64,000 nt of DNA from Antedon mediterranea (GCF_964355755.1 NC_092670.1:33529795-33593794); one strand, 5' to 3'. Shown: positions 8,843 through 18,617, counted from the first letter of the stretch. Notes: generated from the letters alone by a model not told the origin. Numbers and translations: made by a program.

Positions 8843-9367
8843 ATGAACACGATACAACTATTGAGGTTAATTAAATCAGATCCGTTGGCTAGTGGATACT
8901 TTCGAGGGGTGTACCCGTCTGACTTGTTACCTTTAGGGCATACGGGATATCCTAGAGCTTACATAGCAAACGTTGAGCCTAGCAATCAAAACGGTTCGCA
9001 TTGGGTAGCTTTCTTTTTTAACAACTTAAACAAAGGTGAATTTTTCGATTCTTTTGGGAACCCCCCAAATTACTATAGTAATCATTTTGTTAATTTTCTC
9101 GATAACTCTGTAGAAAGTTGGACATTTAACGATAAAGCGTTACAAGCGCCCTTGTCTACGGTATGCGGACAGTATTGTATTTTTTATATTCTTCATAAAT
9201 GTAGAAGAGTGGATACGTCCACGATAGTAAATATGTTTGGTAAAGATAAACCATCCAATGATTGGTTCGTCAATGATTTTGTAAAACGTCGATACGATGT
9301 TAACTTACCCGTATACGATAGTGAATATATTAAAGTACAATTTGTCAAAATGTTATTGAATGCGTAG
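8843..9367 (+). CDS. Adenain-like cysteine protease (capsid maturation)
   Basis: 174 aa, C5/Ulp1-type fold. The catalytic set is visible: H53 in GSHWVAFFF, D69 in EFFDSFG, and C108 in STVCGQYCIFY, with Q101 a candidate oxyanion residue. In adenoviruses and Polintons this enzyme cleaves capsid and core precursors during maturation; the pVI-like and minor capsid proteins encoded just upstream are the likely substrates. It is the last gene of the left-hand + strand block, and a polyadenylation signal follows its stop at once. Confidence 0.92.
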   Translation: MNTIQLLRLIKSDPLASGYFRGVYPSDLLPLGHTGYPRAYIANVEPSNQNGSHWVAFFFNNLNKGEFFDSFGNPPNYYSNHFVNFLDNSVESWTFNDKALQAPLSTVCGQYCIFYILHKCRRVDTSTIVNMFGKDKPSNDWFVNDFVKRRYDVNLPVYDSEYIKVQFVKMLLNA

Positions 9368-9515
9368 TAAATAAAAATTGTTTTTTTTTTAAAAATGGAT
9401 ATGTTTTGGACGTTTTATTTATCGAGCGACTACAACAACAAATTCGAGTTTATTTTATTTATTTCTTTTTTATTCAATTCCTTTCCTCATTATAGTACAT
9501 AAAGATTAATGTTTT
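9368..9515. terminator. Convergent terminator region between the + and - strand Polinton blocks
   Basis: AATAAA on the + strand at 9370-9375 ends the capsid/protease block. T-rich stretches read on the - strand give AATAAA-type signals around 9449-9475 for the three-gene - strand block. No ORF lies here. Confidence 0.6.
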
Positions 9516-10286
9516 TTAAAAATTTAACCATTTAGGTTTAGGTTGTCTAGCTGAACGCCTCTTGGCAGGCGCTCGAAAGGTAAGTTTTTCATCCTCATCA
9601 TCATCGTCATCGAGGTCATAATCCTCCTCATTCTTTCGTTTAGGTAGTGCGTGAGGAGGTGTACCACTCGATTTAATTCTTTGTAAGGTACGACGTCTCG
9701 TCGGATTTCCAATCAAACTTTCAGGGGTGTTCAATTTCGCCAATACCGTTATAAAATCCCTCCAGCCTATAGGTTCAAATCCTTTCTTTTCTTGTATTAT
9801 ATCTTTTGTCAAATCGAGTAAATTACTCCCCTTTACCATTTGTCCTTCGATTAGTAGTTCACCGTATCTTGACCAATCAATTACTCCCATCTTCCGGTAA
9901 CGGTCTAGCCGGTCCAGAAATGTTTTTGTTTTGGATTTCAACGATGAGGGCATACTTTGTAGTATTTCTTTAGATATAGAGTCCGTATAATCTTCTTTAG
10001 ATTCTGCGCCATTTTCGTTTATTTCAACGTTCCCCGTTTGTTGTACGTTCAAGCTCATAGGTGAAGGGTTATTTACGGGTTTCTCTTTATTTAAATATCG
10101 TTGAAGTACTTGATTGTACATGGTAATTTTATCGTAATCGTGTAAGTCATCCCTTTCGAGTATACCCTTCATAGAATTATCTAAACCAGAAGTGATTGTC
10201 TCGTGATTTTTCTCGTAACGTTTACTGTACAAAGTCGTATTTGCCAGTTCCTGAGGTATCAATACCATTTTCTTGGTATGCTGCAT
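9516..10286 (-). CDS. Conserved Polinton protein of unknown function (256 aa)
   Basis: The layout matches a family found next to the packaging ATPase in many animal Polintons. An N-terminal KMVLIPQEL segment and a helical region with YNQVLQRYL are followed by a compact domain (about residues 100-185) with MPSSLKSKTKTFLDRL and GSNLLDL. The C-terminal tail holds a long acidic run (EEDYDLDDDDDEDE) followed by a basic patch (PAKRRSARQPK). Function is unknown; the mixed acidic/basic tail suggests nucleic-acid or protein contacts in the virion. The ATG overlaps the stop of the upstream gene (TAATG). Met7, at 10268, is a possible alternative start. Confidence 0.7.
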   Translation of the reverse strand: MQHTKKMVLIPQELANTTLYSKRYEKNHETITSGLDNSMKGILERDDLHDYDKITMYNQVLQRYLNKEKPVNNPSPMSLNVQQTGNVEINENGAESKEDYTDSISKEILQSMPSSLKSKTKTFLDRLDRYRKMGVIDWSRYGELLIEGQMVKGSNLLDLTKDIIQEKKGFEPIGWRDFITVLAKLNTPESLIGNPTRRRTLQRIKSSGTPPHALPKRKNEEDYDLDDDDDEDEKLTFRAPAKRRSARQPKPKWLNF

Positions 10287-10612
10287 TATTTCAATAGTAA
10301 ACTACCCAATGTTTGTAGAATCGGTTGTAATATAAGACCGAGGAAGCCGCCCTTTTGAATAAGTAAACGTTTTCTCTTGAGAGGCGAAATGCTTTTATTG
10401 GTAATATCACGCATGTGTTTCTTGTACCGAGCCAACTTCTTCTTGTGAGCGTTGGATACTTGCACTCGACCTTTTAAAACATTCATTGAGCATTCGCACA
10501 AAGCCGTCACCAGTTGATCGTCCGCGTTTTCCAAGATAATTTTTCTTTGACGCGGTGAACAGTGGGCTAGGAAACGAATAGTTTCAGCGTTCTTTTTGAT
10601 ACGTTTCGACAT
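10286..10612 (-). CDS. Small conserved basic Polinton protein
   Basis: 108 aa from ATG 10612. The longer open frame to 10684 would put an unrelated hydrophobic leader on it and overlap the ATPase by 23 nt, so I prefer the inner start. The N-terminal half is helical with RFLAHCSPRQRKIILENA and a CECSMNVLKGRV block; the C-terminus has RYKKHMRDITNK and the hydrophobic end KGGFLGLILQPILQTLGSLL. The order 'basic helices, then GGFL-hydrophobic tail' recurs in Polinton and related insertions. Function is unknown. It lies between the ATPase and the 256-aa protein in a tight - strand cluster. Confidence 0.65.
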   Translation of the reverse strand: MSKRIKKNAETIRFLAHCSPRQRKIILENADDQLVTALCECSMNVLKGRVQVSNAHKKKLARYKKHMRDITNKSISPLKRKRLLIQKGGFLGLILQPILQTLGSLLLK

Positions 10613-10661
10613 GATGTTGGTAAACAGGTAAATGAATAAATAGAACGGTACAGGCTGCGTT

Positions 10662-11369
10662 TTATATTCTAGGCACGTAAACAAAGTGATTGGTTTTTGA
10701 AAATATGTTACTTCTAACCCTCATTTCCTCGGGGGTATTTGCTTTTAGATCGATTAAAAGAAAACCGTACGGTACGCGGGTAGCGTCTTCAAAAGCCTCC
10801 TGTAAAAAACGTCCTTTACCGGGGTACATTTGTTTAGATAGATTAGCTATTTGTGATTTATCCCGAGGGTTTTTAAATAGTATTATGTAGTGAGCGTTTA
10901 AAGTGATGGTGCGGATTTCTTTAGAACCGTAAAAAAAGTTTTGCATAATGAATATAACCGAAATGTTTCTATGATGCGATCCCTTTGTAAACATGTTTAC
11001 TACTCTTTTATCGCGGCTACACTCGGTCATTAAATCATCGATGATTACTAAATGGTTTTTTGACGGTTCCATCGTTTCTATCGAATCCATAGGTATCCCC
11101 TCTATAAATTGAATGTTGTTAATAGACCCGCTCAGTTCGGTGAAAAGGGGCTGATATTCCCCATAACACCACGTGATGTCATCGAACGGCTTGTCGAAAT
11201 AATTACTTTCCAATAACTGCTTCACGAAATATGATTTTCCCGATGAGGTCGGTCCGCTAATTACGGCGGTGAAGGGGGTTACCAGTACACACGTCATCTT
11301 CAGTTTCAATGAGTCATAGCTTTTGTATATCGGTATTTTATAACGAGGGGGGTTCCTTATCCACATCAC
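10662..11369 (-). CDS. Genome-packaging ATPase (FtsK/HerA superfamily)
   Basis: 235 aa. Walker A is GPTSSGKS (residues 39-46) and Walker B is HLVIIDDLM (about 106-114). A downstream sensor-like segment, HHRNISVIFIMQNFF, holds a conserved Gln-Asn. This is the A32-like motor that pumps DNA into the capsid in Polintons, virophages and related viruses. It is first in the - strand cluster and diverges from the Bcl-2-like gene across a 161-bp intergenic region. Length is typical and nothing is missing. Confidence 0.93.
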   Translation of the reverse strand: MMWIRNPPRYKIPIYKSYDSLKLKMTCVLVTPFTAVISGPTSSGKSYFVKQLLESNYFDKPFDDITWCYGEYQPLFTELSGSINNIQFIEGIPMDSIETMEPSKNHLVIIDDLMTECSRDKRVVNMFTKGSHHRNISVIFIMQNFFYGSKEIRTITLNAHYIILFKNPRDKSQIANLSKQMYPGKGRFLQEAFEDATRVPYGFLLIDLKANTPEEMRVRSNIFSKTNHFVYVPRI

Positions 11370-11530
11370 TCTATTTTAAAAACTGTCAACTAATGAAAGA
11401 GAGAGAGAGGGCCGATAATATAAACCAATAGGAGCTTAATAATGATAATTACGTTAACAAATGATTGTATATCAAAACCTAAAAAATCAATTCCAACGTC
11501 ATTAGCGTCTGTATACTAGTAGAGAGAGAA
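11370..11530. promoter_or_regulatory. Divergent promoter between the ATPase and the Bcl-2-like gene
   Basis: Reading toward the ATPase, TTTATATTATCGG (- strand of 11412-11424) lies about 45-55 nt before its ATG. It echoes TATATATATCGG at the PC4 gene. A CCAAT word is at 11424-11428. Toward the Bcl-2-like gene there are weaker TATA-like words ('tgtatatc', about 11466; 'tgtatac', about 11511). GA-rich runs flank both starts. Confidence 0.4.
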
Positions 11531-12042
11531 ATGGCAGATTTGGAAAAACTGACTCTATCGTACATTGAATATAAATTAACGGGGGTAGTTGTGTGGGACT
11601 CCCCAATCCTTTATAGTACTATTCGCCTTTGTAACGAGGTGGAGAAAAAGTATGGTTTGATTGCCTTGTGTAAAGACATTACTACGGAGACGTTGGATAG
11701 TGTGTTGAAAGAAATGATGATAGACCAAAATATACACGTCGGTAGACTCGTGACAGGAATTTCAGTGTGCGCACGTGTTGCGATGCAGTGTGATACTGAT
11801 TTAGAATTAGAAATCGTTAAACGCGTATCCTGCGAATTTGTGAAGGAAAAGTTTTCTTTATTGGAACTTTGTAACGACAGTGATTTGGTAAGTAAATTTC
11901 TTTTTCTTGTTATTCTCATTTTAGTAATTAAGTGTTTTTTATATTATCTTTTATTTATTATTATTATTATTATTTTTTATAGGAACTTGTTCTGTGTAGT
12001 AAGAAGCTAGGAATTAATAGAGCATGGTACTTGATCGACTGA
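11531..12042 (+). CDS. Bcl-2-like protein, two exons (Polinton accessory gene)
   Basis: Exons 11531-11887 and 11983-12042 join in phase 0 across a 95-bp intron with consensus ends (gtaagt...tttttatag), giving 138 aa. The layout follows the Bcl-2 fold. An N-terminal BH4-like helix (LTLSYIEYKLTG) is followed by a BH3-like helix (STIRLCNEVEKKY, with C-N where cellular proteins have G-D). Next come a linker helix (TLDSVLKEMMID) and a BH1-like segment (NIHVGRLVTGISVCARVAM) with the invariant Gly-Arg. A final helix follows (LELEIVKRVSCEFVKEKF). BH2 is not convincing and no C-terminal anchor is present in the spliced form. The unspliced frame runs on to a TAG at 12008-12010 and would add a hydrophobic tail. 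Bcl-2 homologues in animal DNA viruses block mitochondrial apoptosis; the same role here is inferred from motif order. Confidence 0.6.
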
Positions 12043-12333
12043 CTAGTAGGTATTTGTATAGCCTTGCTGGAACAAACTGTTTGGTGACATTGGATAAATA
12101 AAATATTTAAACAAGGAAGAGGAGAGATTACAATATTTATATTGGATAGGATAAAATAAAAATACAGTCAACACTACGCATGTCTTTTGTTGTTGTTGTT
12201 GTCGTCGTCATCGTCGTCGTCTACGTTAAGAAACAGACAAGTATATAATATTATAAACAAGTACGGTGTATACATTTATTTCTCGTAAAACAAAATTATG
12301 ATAAAGAAAATAATTATTTACAAAAATAAATTT
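12043..12333. other. Non-coding gap after the Bcl-2-like gene
   Basis: Contains AATAAA at 12097-12102, a polyadenylation signal for the Bcl-2-like gene. A trinucleotide-rich run (ttg/tcg repeats) follows at about 12187-12223. I see no gene. Confidence 0.5.
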
Positions 12334-12713
12334 GAAACGGTAACGATATAAGAATTCAAAAGGAAAAAATATTTAAATTAAAATTACAAAATATATTTGC
12401 TTTAAAAAAATAGAAACGGTATCGACTTTATAAACTTTATAAACAAAATTGAAAATGTATAAAAAATATTTACATTAAAACTTGAAATATAATTTGCTTA
12501 AACTACAAAAAAGGAAACGGTAACGACATAAGAATTCAAATGTAAAAAAATATTTAAATTAAAAATACAAAATATATTTACTTAATCTACTAACAGAGAA
12601 ACGGTACCGACTTTATAAACAAAATTAAAAGAAAATTTGATTAAAAACATGTATAAAAATATTTACATTAAAACTACAAATATATTTTGCTTAAGCTACA
12701 AAAAAGGAAACGA
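12334..12713. repeat. Degenerate tandem repeats with a GAAACGGTANCGA core
   Basis: Five copies of GAAACGGTAACGA-like sequence start at 12334, 12413, 12514, 12598 and 12707 (the last one decayed). They are followed by similar AT-rich spacers ('aaaaatattta..attaaaa..tacaaaatatatttgctta'). Spacing alternates about 80 and 105 bp, so the higher-order unit is about 184 bp. The block lies just downstream of the PolB stop. The core resembles CGGTACCG at 17383-17390 upstream of PolB. Confidence 0.7.
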
Positions 12714-12820
12714 ATTTATAAAGGAAATTGAGTGCATGAAATTACATAAAAAGTAACAATTTATTATTTATATATATAAAAAAAAAAGTAAGTTATATTT
12801 TAAAAGAAAAAGAGATGAAA

Positions 12821-12826
12821 TTTATT
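12821..12826 (-). terminator. Polyadenylation signal of PolB
   Basis: TTTATT on the + strand reads AATAAA on the - strand, 9 nt past the PolB stop codon. Confidence 0.5.
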
Positions 12827-12834
12827 GCAGTGAT

Positions 12835-15800
12835 TTACCAAACATAACCGTAAGGAACTGTACGATAATTTTCGATAATAATTCTTTTATCGTACACGAT
12901 TCGATAGTCTTTAGTCGATGTTTCGTTGACTATCTTACGTGTTTTTGGCTTGCGCGTTATACGATTCTTCTCAACTGTCTTAATTGTATTAGGACCAATA
13001 CCTCTTACCATATTGGAGACGGTGTCAAAGTTAATTTTCTGAGCGTTTGTAAAATTAAGGGTAAAACCTTTAACTTTACAAACGGTCTTCCCTGTATCCA
13101 ATTTATAGGCGTAGTTCTTAGGCCCCCCAGAAACAAAGGACTCGATGTACTTACCGTCTTTAGGGTCGACCTCGGTCGTTAACTGACCCAAGTAGTCGCC
13201 CAGGGGAGGGTCCCAAACCCCGGGTTTTGACACGAAGATTACGCTGTCGGTATCGTAATACAGGACACGTTCCTGTAATTTCTCCAACAGTTCGTATAAT
13301 TTTAAACGCGCTAGCGCTGTGGTAAATGCGGCAATGACAACGTTAACCTTTCGGTTAACTTCAACAAATTGTTCCTCGTCTTCGTATTTTATTTCAGCCA
13401 AATCATCATTAACAAAATTTAGATCATGAACGACTACCCGTGGGTTCGATAAAATATCGTAAACCTCGTTAGGATCTTGCGTATATTTAATTCTCGTGAG
13501 ATTTTCACGCTGACCAAATTTACCCCAAAAACTATTTAGCATTAATTTGGCCAGAGATCGAAGCCCAGGATTGTACGCAATGTCGTCATGATTCAAGTCG
13601 ATACCTTCTACGGTTCGATAGTCCGAAATATATTTTTGTTTATCTTCGGGCGTTTTACACCATTCAGGCCAACCCGAAGCTTCTTGTTTCAATTTTAAAA
13701 ATGTGTTAATGTAAGAGGCAAATAGACCGGACGAGGGAGAATCTGCAGAGTACGCGCTTTTATTTTTAAAGTGCCATACTACGTGAACTTTACGTATCTC
13801 GTACCCAACCTCCACGGCTTTAGCGACCTCGATCGTTGCCCAAGAACCTGTAAATTCTCTATCTGTACCAGAATGATTGCAAGCGGTTTGTTGTTGAGAA
13901 TCGACGCATGTTCTACAGAGAGCAAACATTAATTTACCGTTTGATCTATAAGGTAAGACTGGATGGAATAAATTTTTAGGCGCTTCGATAGTACACTTTA
14001 TCAAACCGAAATACTCGTTGATATCTGTGGACATGTCTTTGCGATCATCGATTTCAGGATGTCCTACGGGGTAGGTACCGTATTTATTTACATAAGGGTA
14101 CAAGGAAGTATAATCGATGTAATTAATTTCTTCACCCGGTTTTACCTTATAGAACAAACAACTGGCATTAGTCCTCCCACCGAAAAACGCGTCTCTTGGA
14201 TTCAAAGTTTGCCTAATGAAAGGAACTTTGGAGACGATAGATTTAATGTTAGGGGCCAGCGATTGTTTGATCCGTTTCCATTCGTGTTCCCAAATTTCGA
14301 CGTACTCAAAATCTGGAAATTGCTCCTTCAGAAACCGTGTTTTCTTGCTTGTTTTGACAAAGCATTCCAACATGGCTTCGTTAGTGAAGGGGTTAATGGA
14401 ATCGGATCTATAACATTCTTGGCACCCGTGGAACAAACAGCCCATAAATTCAAAAATAATTTTGTTTTCTAAACATGCGCCGTCGACAAAGTAAGGCCCA
14501 AACATTTTTTCCCCTCCATTTCTCGCATGATGGATAAAGACCCCCCTTTTATGCGACTCGTAGCACAGCCATTCCATGCTAGAGTGAGAATGGTTAACGG
14601 TTGTCATATACCCTGATGGTGGAAATAAAGCGATGGAGGATGGTTTTAAAAAATTTCTAGAAAAGACGTGATTACACGCCGAGGCAATTGTCATTAAATT
14701 ATTTGAAAAGGGGTCAACGCCTCCGAGTAGAGGGTTTTTCGGCGATGTAGTTACTTTCAAAAAAAGATGCCTAAAAGTAAGACAACACTTTCTGAGAATA
14801 TCCACATCGCTGATGCAATACTCGACGAGTTCTTTTTGGAGATTGAAAATTTGATTAGTTTCAATTTTCTGATTATACCATTTAAAGAATGATTCTCGGC
14901 CTGAAGTAGTCATTTTATCGGGGGAATAGGTGGAAGAATCGGGATAAGGACCTACGTAATTTTTATTTTCTAAAGTATTGAAATAATGAGGAAAGTAACC
15001 TTTTTTTAGCTCGGCGATGCCAAAAGTTTTGGGTAATTTGGATAGAGACATGGGTAGAAATGAAAGGGAATCAATGAATCGGATACTCGTTTCTTTAACC
15101 TTAATTGAAATAGGTTTACCACCGCGAGCAATAATATCTGGGACAATACAGTTTTTGTATAGGTACTCGAGCACGAAGTAACTATCGTAGCCCTGGAGGT
15201 TGTGAGCGATACACGTAATGTTATGATTATATTTGTATTCGTTAAAAACGTAATTGCAAAAATCTACGCATGCAGTCTCCCCGTGAAAAGTCATTGATTT
15301 CTCCCCACACACGTCGCACTCGTCAGAGTCATTAGCACCATCGATACAATTAAGACAAGTTTTTTGAAGAACGCATAAATTTGGTTTGTGTTCGCCAGTT
15401 TCTTGCGTGCATTCAAAATCAAAAAAGAAATATTTAGTGACAGCCCTTTTTTGGTCCTCCTGATTCTTAAACTTTTTTTCAGTATGTTTAGGGGCTACAA
15501 CCGGTTCCATGTAGCATTGATGATCGTATGAAACGAAAGTCCGACAAATTCTACAAAAACGGTTTTGACAATTGTGATCTTTTTGAATAATCCTATCACA
15601 AGTTGTACAATTTTTAATTTTGTCACATACTGAAACTTTTTTAGAATCAGGAGATTTTTTATGATTGGTGAAACATTGCTGGTGTTTAAAAAACCTATTG
15701 CACTCTTTACACTCTACAGTACTATTTACACGTGTGTTAATGGAAGGGTCACAATCGTTGTGCTTACAAAGCACACACGTATATTGGCAATTGTGAGAAT

Positions 15801-17359
15801 GTTTGTGCTTATAGCCCTTGAAACATTTGTCACAGTAATAATCTACTTTTAAAAAACCTGTTATTGTTGATATGAAATCGTAATGATTATCATGATGGTA
15901 AAGATAAATCTGCTTCTTACAATAATCGCCGCTAAAAATTACAGAATTTAAATTGTCTTTGGAAAGGACAATAATTTGATAATTTGGTAATTTGGATTGC
16001 ATCTTTTTTAATTCCTCGATGCCGCAAGCTTGCTCCCTAACCCCCGAATCTCTAAGTAAATGAAGGGCGGCTGTTTTTTGTTGGCCTCGACCTCTCCTAA
16101 CATTATTCCACCTAGTCACGTTGTTAATTTTGTCTTCGATCATGGAAATACCCGTAACAATAGCGCGTGCGCAGCAGATAGTTTCGTTACCATCATTCTT
16201 AATCTTAATTACACTTCTAGAATTAAACAGTTTGTCGATACCGTTTCTTCTATGGCCCCCACCCCTAGGCATTCTCATATGGAGAACGTTAAACTTAAAT
16301 TTTTTATTAATAAATATATCAGTTTTGGACTGAAGGACCTTCATGATGGCTGCAAAAATAACATCAGCTGTCAGATGGGCCCTCCGTCCAAAAGGAATAG
16401 AGATAGGTGTATCCAACCCCTCAGCCTGAATAACTATCCGAAGCATATCGTCGACATGCACGTTAATGCAAAGATTATCGACGACATGCTCGAAAATTCT
16501 ATAAAGAGTGGGCAGGAACACCTCTAAACTTAAATGGTCTACATTAAAAAAATTAACTACAAAATCGCTAATAGTAGCGTTAAAACGTTGATTAAACCTA
16601 TCGACTAATTTATTTATTGTACAAAAATGACTTAAATCTACCTCGTCAAGGTTCAATTCATCGCTGTCATTATCGTCAATTTCTTCTTCTTCGGCTATCC
16701 TTGATCTTTTCCTGTTGGCTCCTTTCCCGTATTGTACCGGTACAGGCTGAAATAAAAAAGTATAACGGTAAAGAAATAGAAATAAAGCGCTTTAATACAA
16801 CAACAATAGTAAAGAAAATAAAATGATAGTTACCTCATCAATAACAGAAGACTCCTGAGAATCACTATCCTCGACACTTTCCCTCATTTTCAAACATTTG
16901 GTGTGTGCACCAATACCATACTAAAGAAAAAATTTAAAAAAAAAATTAGAAAGGAAACGCGTTGGTACTGTAAACACAGAAACACGTTCGTTTACACAAG
17001 CTACTCTACGAGTTATATACGGTAATGAAAAAAAATGATTACGTTAAAAATATATTAAACAAAAAAACACTTACTTCTACGTGATCAATTATTAAACTTT
17101 CAGACAGATCTTGAACAATCTCTATGGCGTTATCACATATATCCGTAAGAGAAAGACTACCGGTTTCAGAAATACTTTGACTGACCGGTAAATCAAAGTC
17201 CTGGTCTCCAAACACAAAATCCTCTAGTAAACCCACATCTGGGATATTATCGTCAGATAAATTAGCGCGCGATAGATTAACTATAGCGTCAACAGCTCTT
17301 TGACACTCGATAAATAAACTATCGTTAGAATCAGTTGAGGAAGAAGCGAATTGAGACAT
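12835..17359 (-). CDS. Protein-primed type B DNA polymerase, three exons
   Basis: Predicted exons are 17075-17359, 16834-16920 and 12835-16746, all joined in phase 0, giving 1427 aa. The introns are 154 and 87 bp, with gtaagt...ctttag and gtaact...tttcag ends. The main exon alone has no ATG before a conserved region, which supports the spliced model. The exonuclease domain has Exo I FDFE (15412-15423), Exo II AHNLQGYDS (15181-15207) and Exo III YCISDVDIL (about 14794-14820). The polymerase domain has motif A DYTSLYP (14089-14115), motif B LMLNSFWGKFG (about 13510-13545) and motif C YYDTDSV (13234-13260). A Cys/His-rich zinc-binding region lies at about 15500-15840, and an FHGC-type insertion at about 14410-14450. 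Exon 1 is Ser/acidic-rich. All catalytic aspartates are present. It replicates the element by protein priming at the terminal repeats. Confidence 0.93.
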
Positions 17360-17748
17360 TGCAAAACTTTGAAGAAAAAAATCGGTACCGAAACTTTGAA
17401 GAATTAATAAATGAATGATGAACTAAACAAGTAACACACGGTTATTAAAACCTTCCCGCGACGATTACGATTGGTCAGACATTCTTTAGTAATTAGGAAG
17501 CCCCGCCCACAATAGTGACCAGTAGATTTAGTCTTCACCCGAAAACACTGAGGGAGGAAACGGATTAATTAATTAATACTACACAAAGGTGACCATTGTA
17601 GTGGATAAGTCGACAAAATAATAACAATAGTACTCCTCAAACAAAGAATTACCTTCACTAATTAAAATCAAATTACATTATTTTTTAACCTTCCAATGAG
17701 CTTTACACTATTATGATTGGTCAAACACTCTTTAATAATTAGGAAACT
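17360..17748. repeat. Sub-terminal region with degenerate tandem repeats, and PolB upstream region
   Basis: No gene. CGGTACCG at 17383-17390 lies just upstream of the PolB start. From about 17440 two diverged copies of a unit of roughly 180-230 bp run into the terminal repeat. The segment 'gattggtca.acattctttartaattagga' occurs near 17471 and 17714. 'caaaggtgacc...tcctcaaacaaagaa.taccttcactaat' occurs near 17585 and 17749. The terminal repeat has thus been partly duplicated inward. Confidence 0.6.
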
Positions 17749-18176
17749 CAAAGGTGACCTATGCAATGGTCAAACCGCCTAAAAATAACAATAGCAATCC
17801 TCAAACAAAGAACTACCTTCACTAATATATTTAAAATACAAATTCATCACCAACTACAATTATAACCCAGGCCAAAACGAAAACCCCGCCAAAATAACAA
17901 ACCCTTCTCTAACAAAGAATGACCTTTCGCTAATTAATATTACAATAACAGGAAATTAAACAATAGAAAATATAATATATACCCTGGGGATATGACATTC
18001 CTTTCCGGTCTGGTACAAAGAATGACCTTTCACTAATTATTATTACAATACCTGGAAATTAAACAATAGAAAATATGAAATATGCCCTGGGGATATGACA
18101 TTCCTTTCGGGTCTGGAATACTCCTGCCCTGGGGGTATGACCTTCCATTTTGGACTGTATTCCCTCTACCTCTACT
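17749..18176 (-). repeat. Polinton right terminal inverted repeat
   Basis: Inverted copy of 2785-3180, with the same internal tandem units and an extra AT-rich segment of about 30 bp at roughly 17829-17865. Divergence from the left repeat is low, consisting of scattered substitutions and one indel. Confidence 0.9.
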
Positions 18177-18182
18177 TATGAA
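18177..18182. repeat. Right target-site duplication TATGAA of the Polinton
   Basis: Perfect copy of 2779-2784, immediately after the right terminal repeat ending ...CCTCTACCTCTACT. Host intron sequence resumes after it ('ggtcgaatgtttatgaaagag') and matches gene C from about 40350. Confidence 0.95.
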
Positions 18183-18617
18183 GGTCGAATGTTTATGAAA
18201 GAGTATATCTTACGTGGAAGATGTTGACATCAACTTGGTGGGCTAGTGTGACATCTTGTGCGCACAGTCTTTCTATCGGTTTCTCAATATCTTTCTTATA
18301 CTTCTTTCAGAAGAAAACATTTTTTGGCCACAACTCATCAACAAGCAACCTGTTCATGCTATCTTTATATATCTATATATATATAATTAATTCCAGATTG
18401 GTGGCTTCATTTTACCATTTATCGGTGTTGCAATGTTTATCAATGTGATTGCCGTTTCATATATAATTCCAGAAAACACATGTAAGTCGAGTGATACCGT
18501 AAAAAAAATTCCACAACATACCGGCCGTAATTAAATAATTAAAAGAAAGCCATGTGTTTCTTCAGTTTGTTATGACTCTTGTGTGGACTTCATTTCGAGA
18601 GGTTTATTTTTAGAGGT

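Larger units (their letters stand above)
2785..18176. mobile_element. Complete Polinton/Maverick (polintovirus/adintovirus-like) element, 15,392 bp
   Basis: Self-synthesising DNA transposon or endogenous virus bounded by about 400-bp inverted repeats that start AG and end CT, with a 6-bp target duplication. It carries the full Polinton core: protein-primed PolB, chromodomain integrase, packaging ATPase, adenain-like protease, and major and minor capsid proteins. It also carries two conserved Polinton proteins, a pVI-like basic protein, a tandem-PC4 protein and a Bcl-2-like gene. Every core gene reads open from start to stop; the only lesion I see is an in-frame TGA in the leftmost ORF. Base composition of the virion genes is visibly richer in G+C and CpG than the flanking host introns. 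Intact genes and a perfect target duplication argue for recent insertion. Whether it still forms particles cannot be read from sequence. Confidence 0.95.

Noticed and set aside
10613-10684. Longer start for the small basic Polinton protein
   Set aside because: The extra 24 residues are hydrophobic, overlap the ATPase gene and do not resemble the family; the inner ATG fits better.
11531-12010. Single-exon 159-aa reading of the Bcl-2-like gene as the main product
   Set aside because: Strong GT-AG sites and a phase-0 downstream exon favour the spliced form; the hydrophobic end is encoded by a T-rich intron. Kept only as a possible isoform.
12334-12713. CRISPR-like array
   Set aside because: Eukaryotic context, degenerate repeats with similar spacers, no cas genes; it is a tandem repeat.
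14059-14472. 137-codon + strand frame opposite PolB, and similar frames at 15661-15852 and 16060-16527
   Set aside because: Antisense shadows of the PolB coding strand without recognisable domains.
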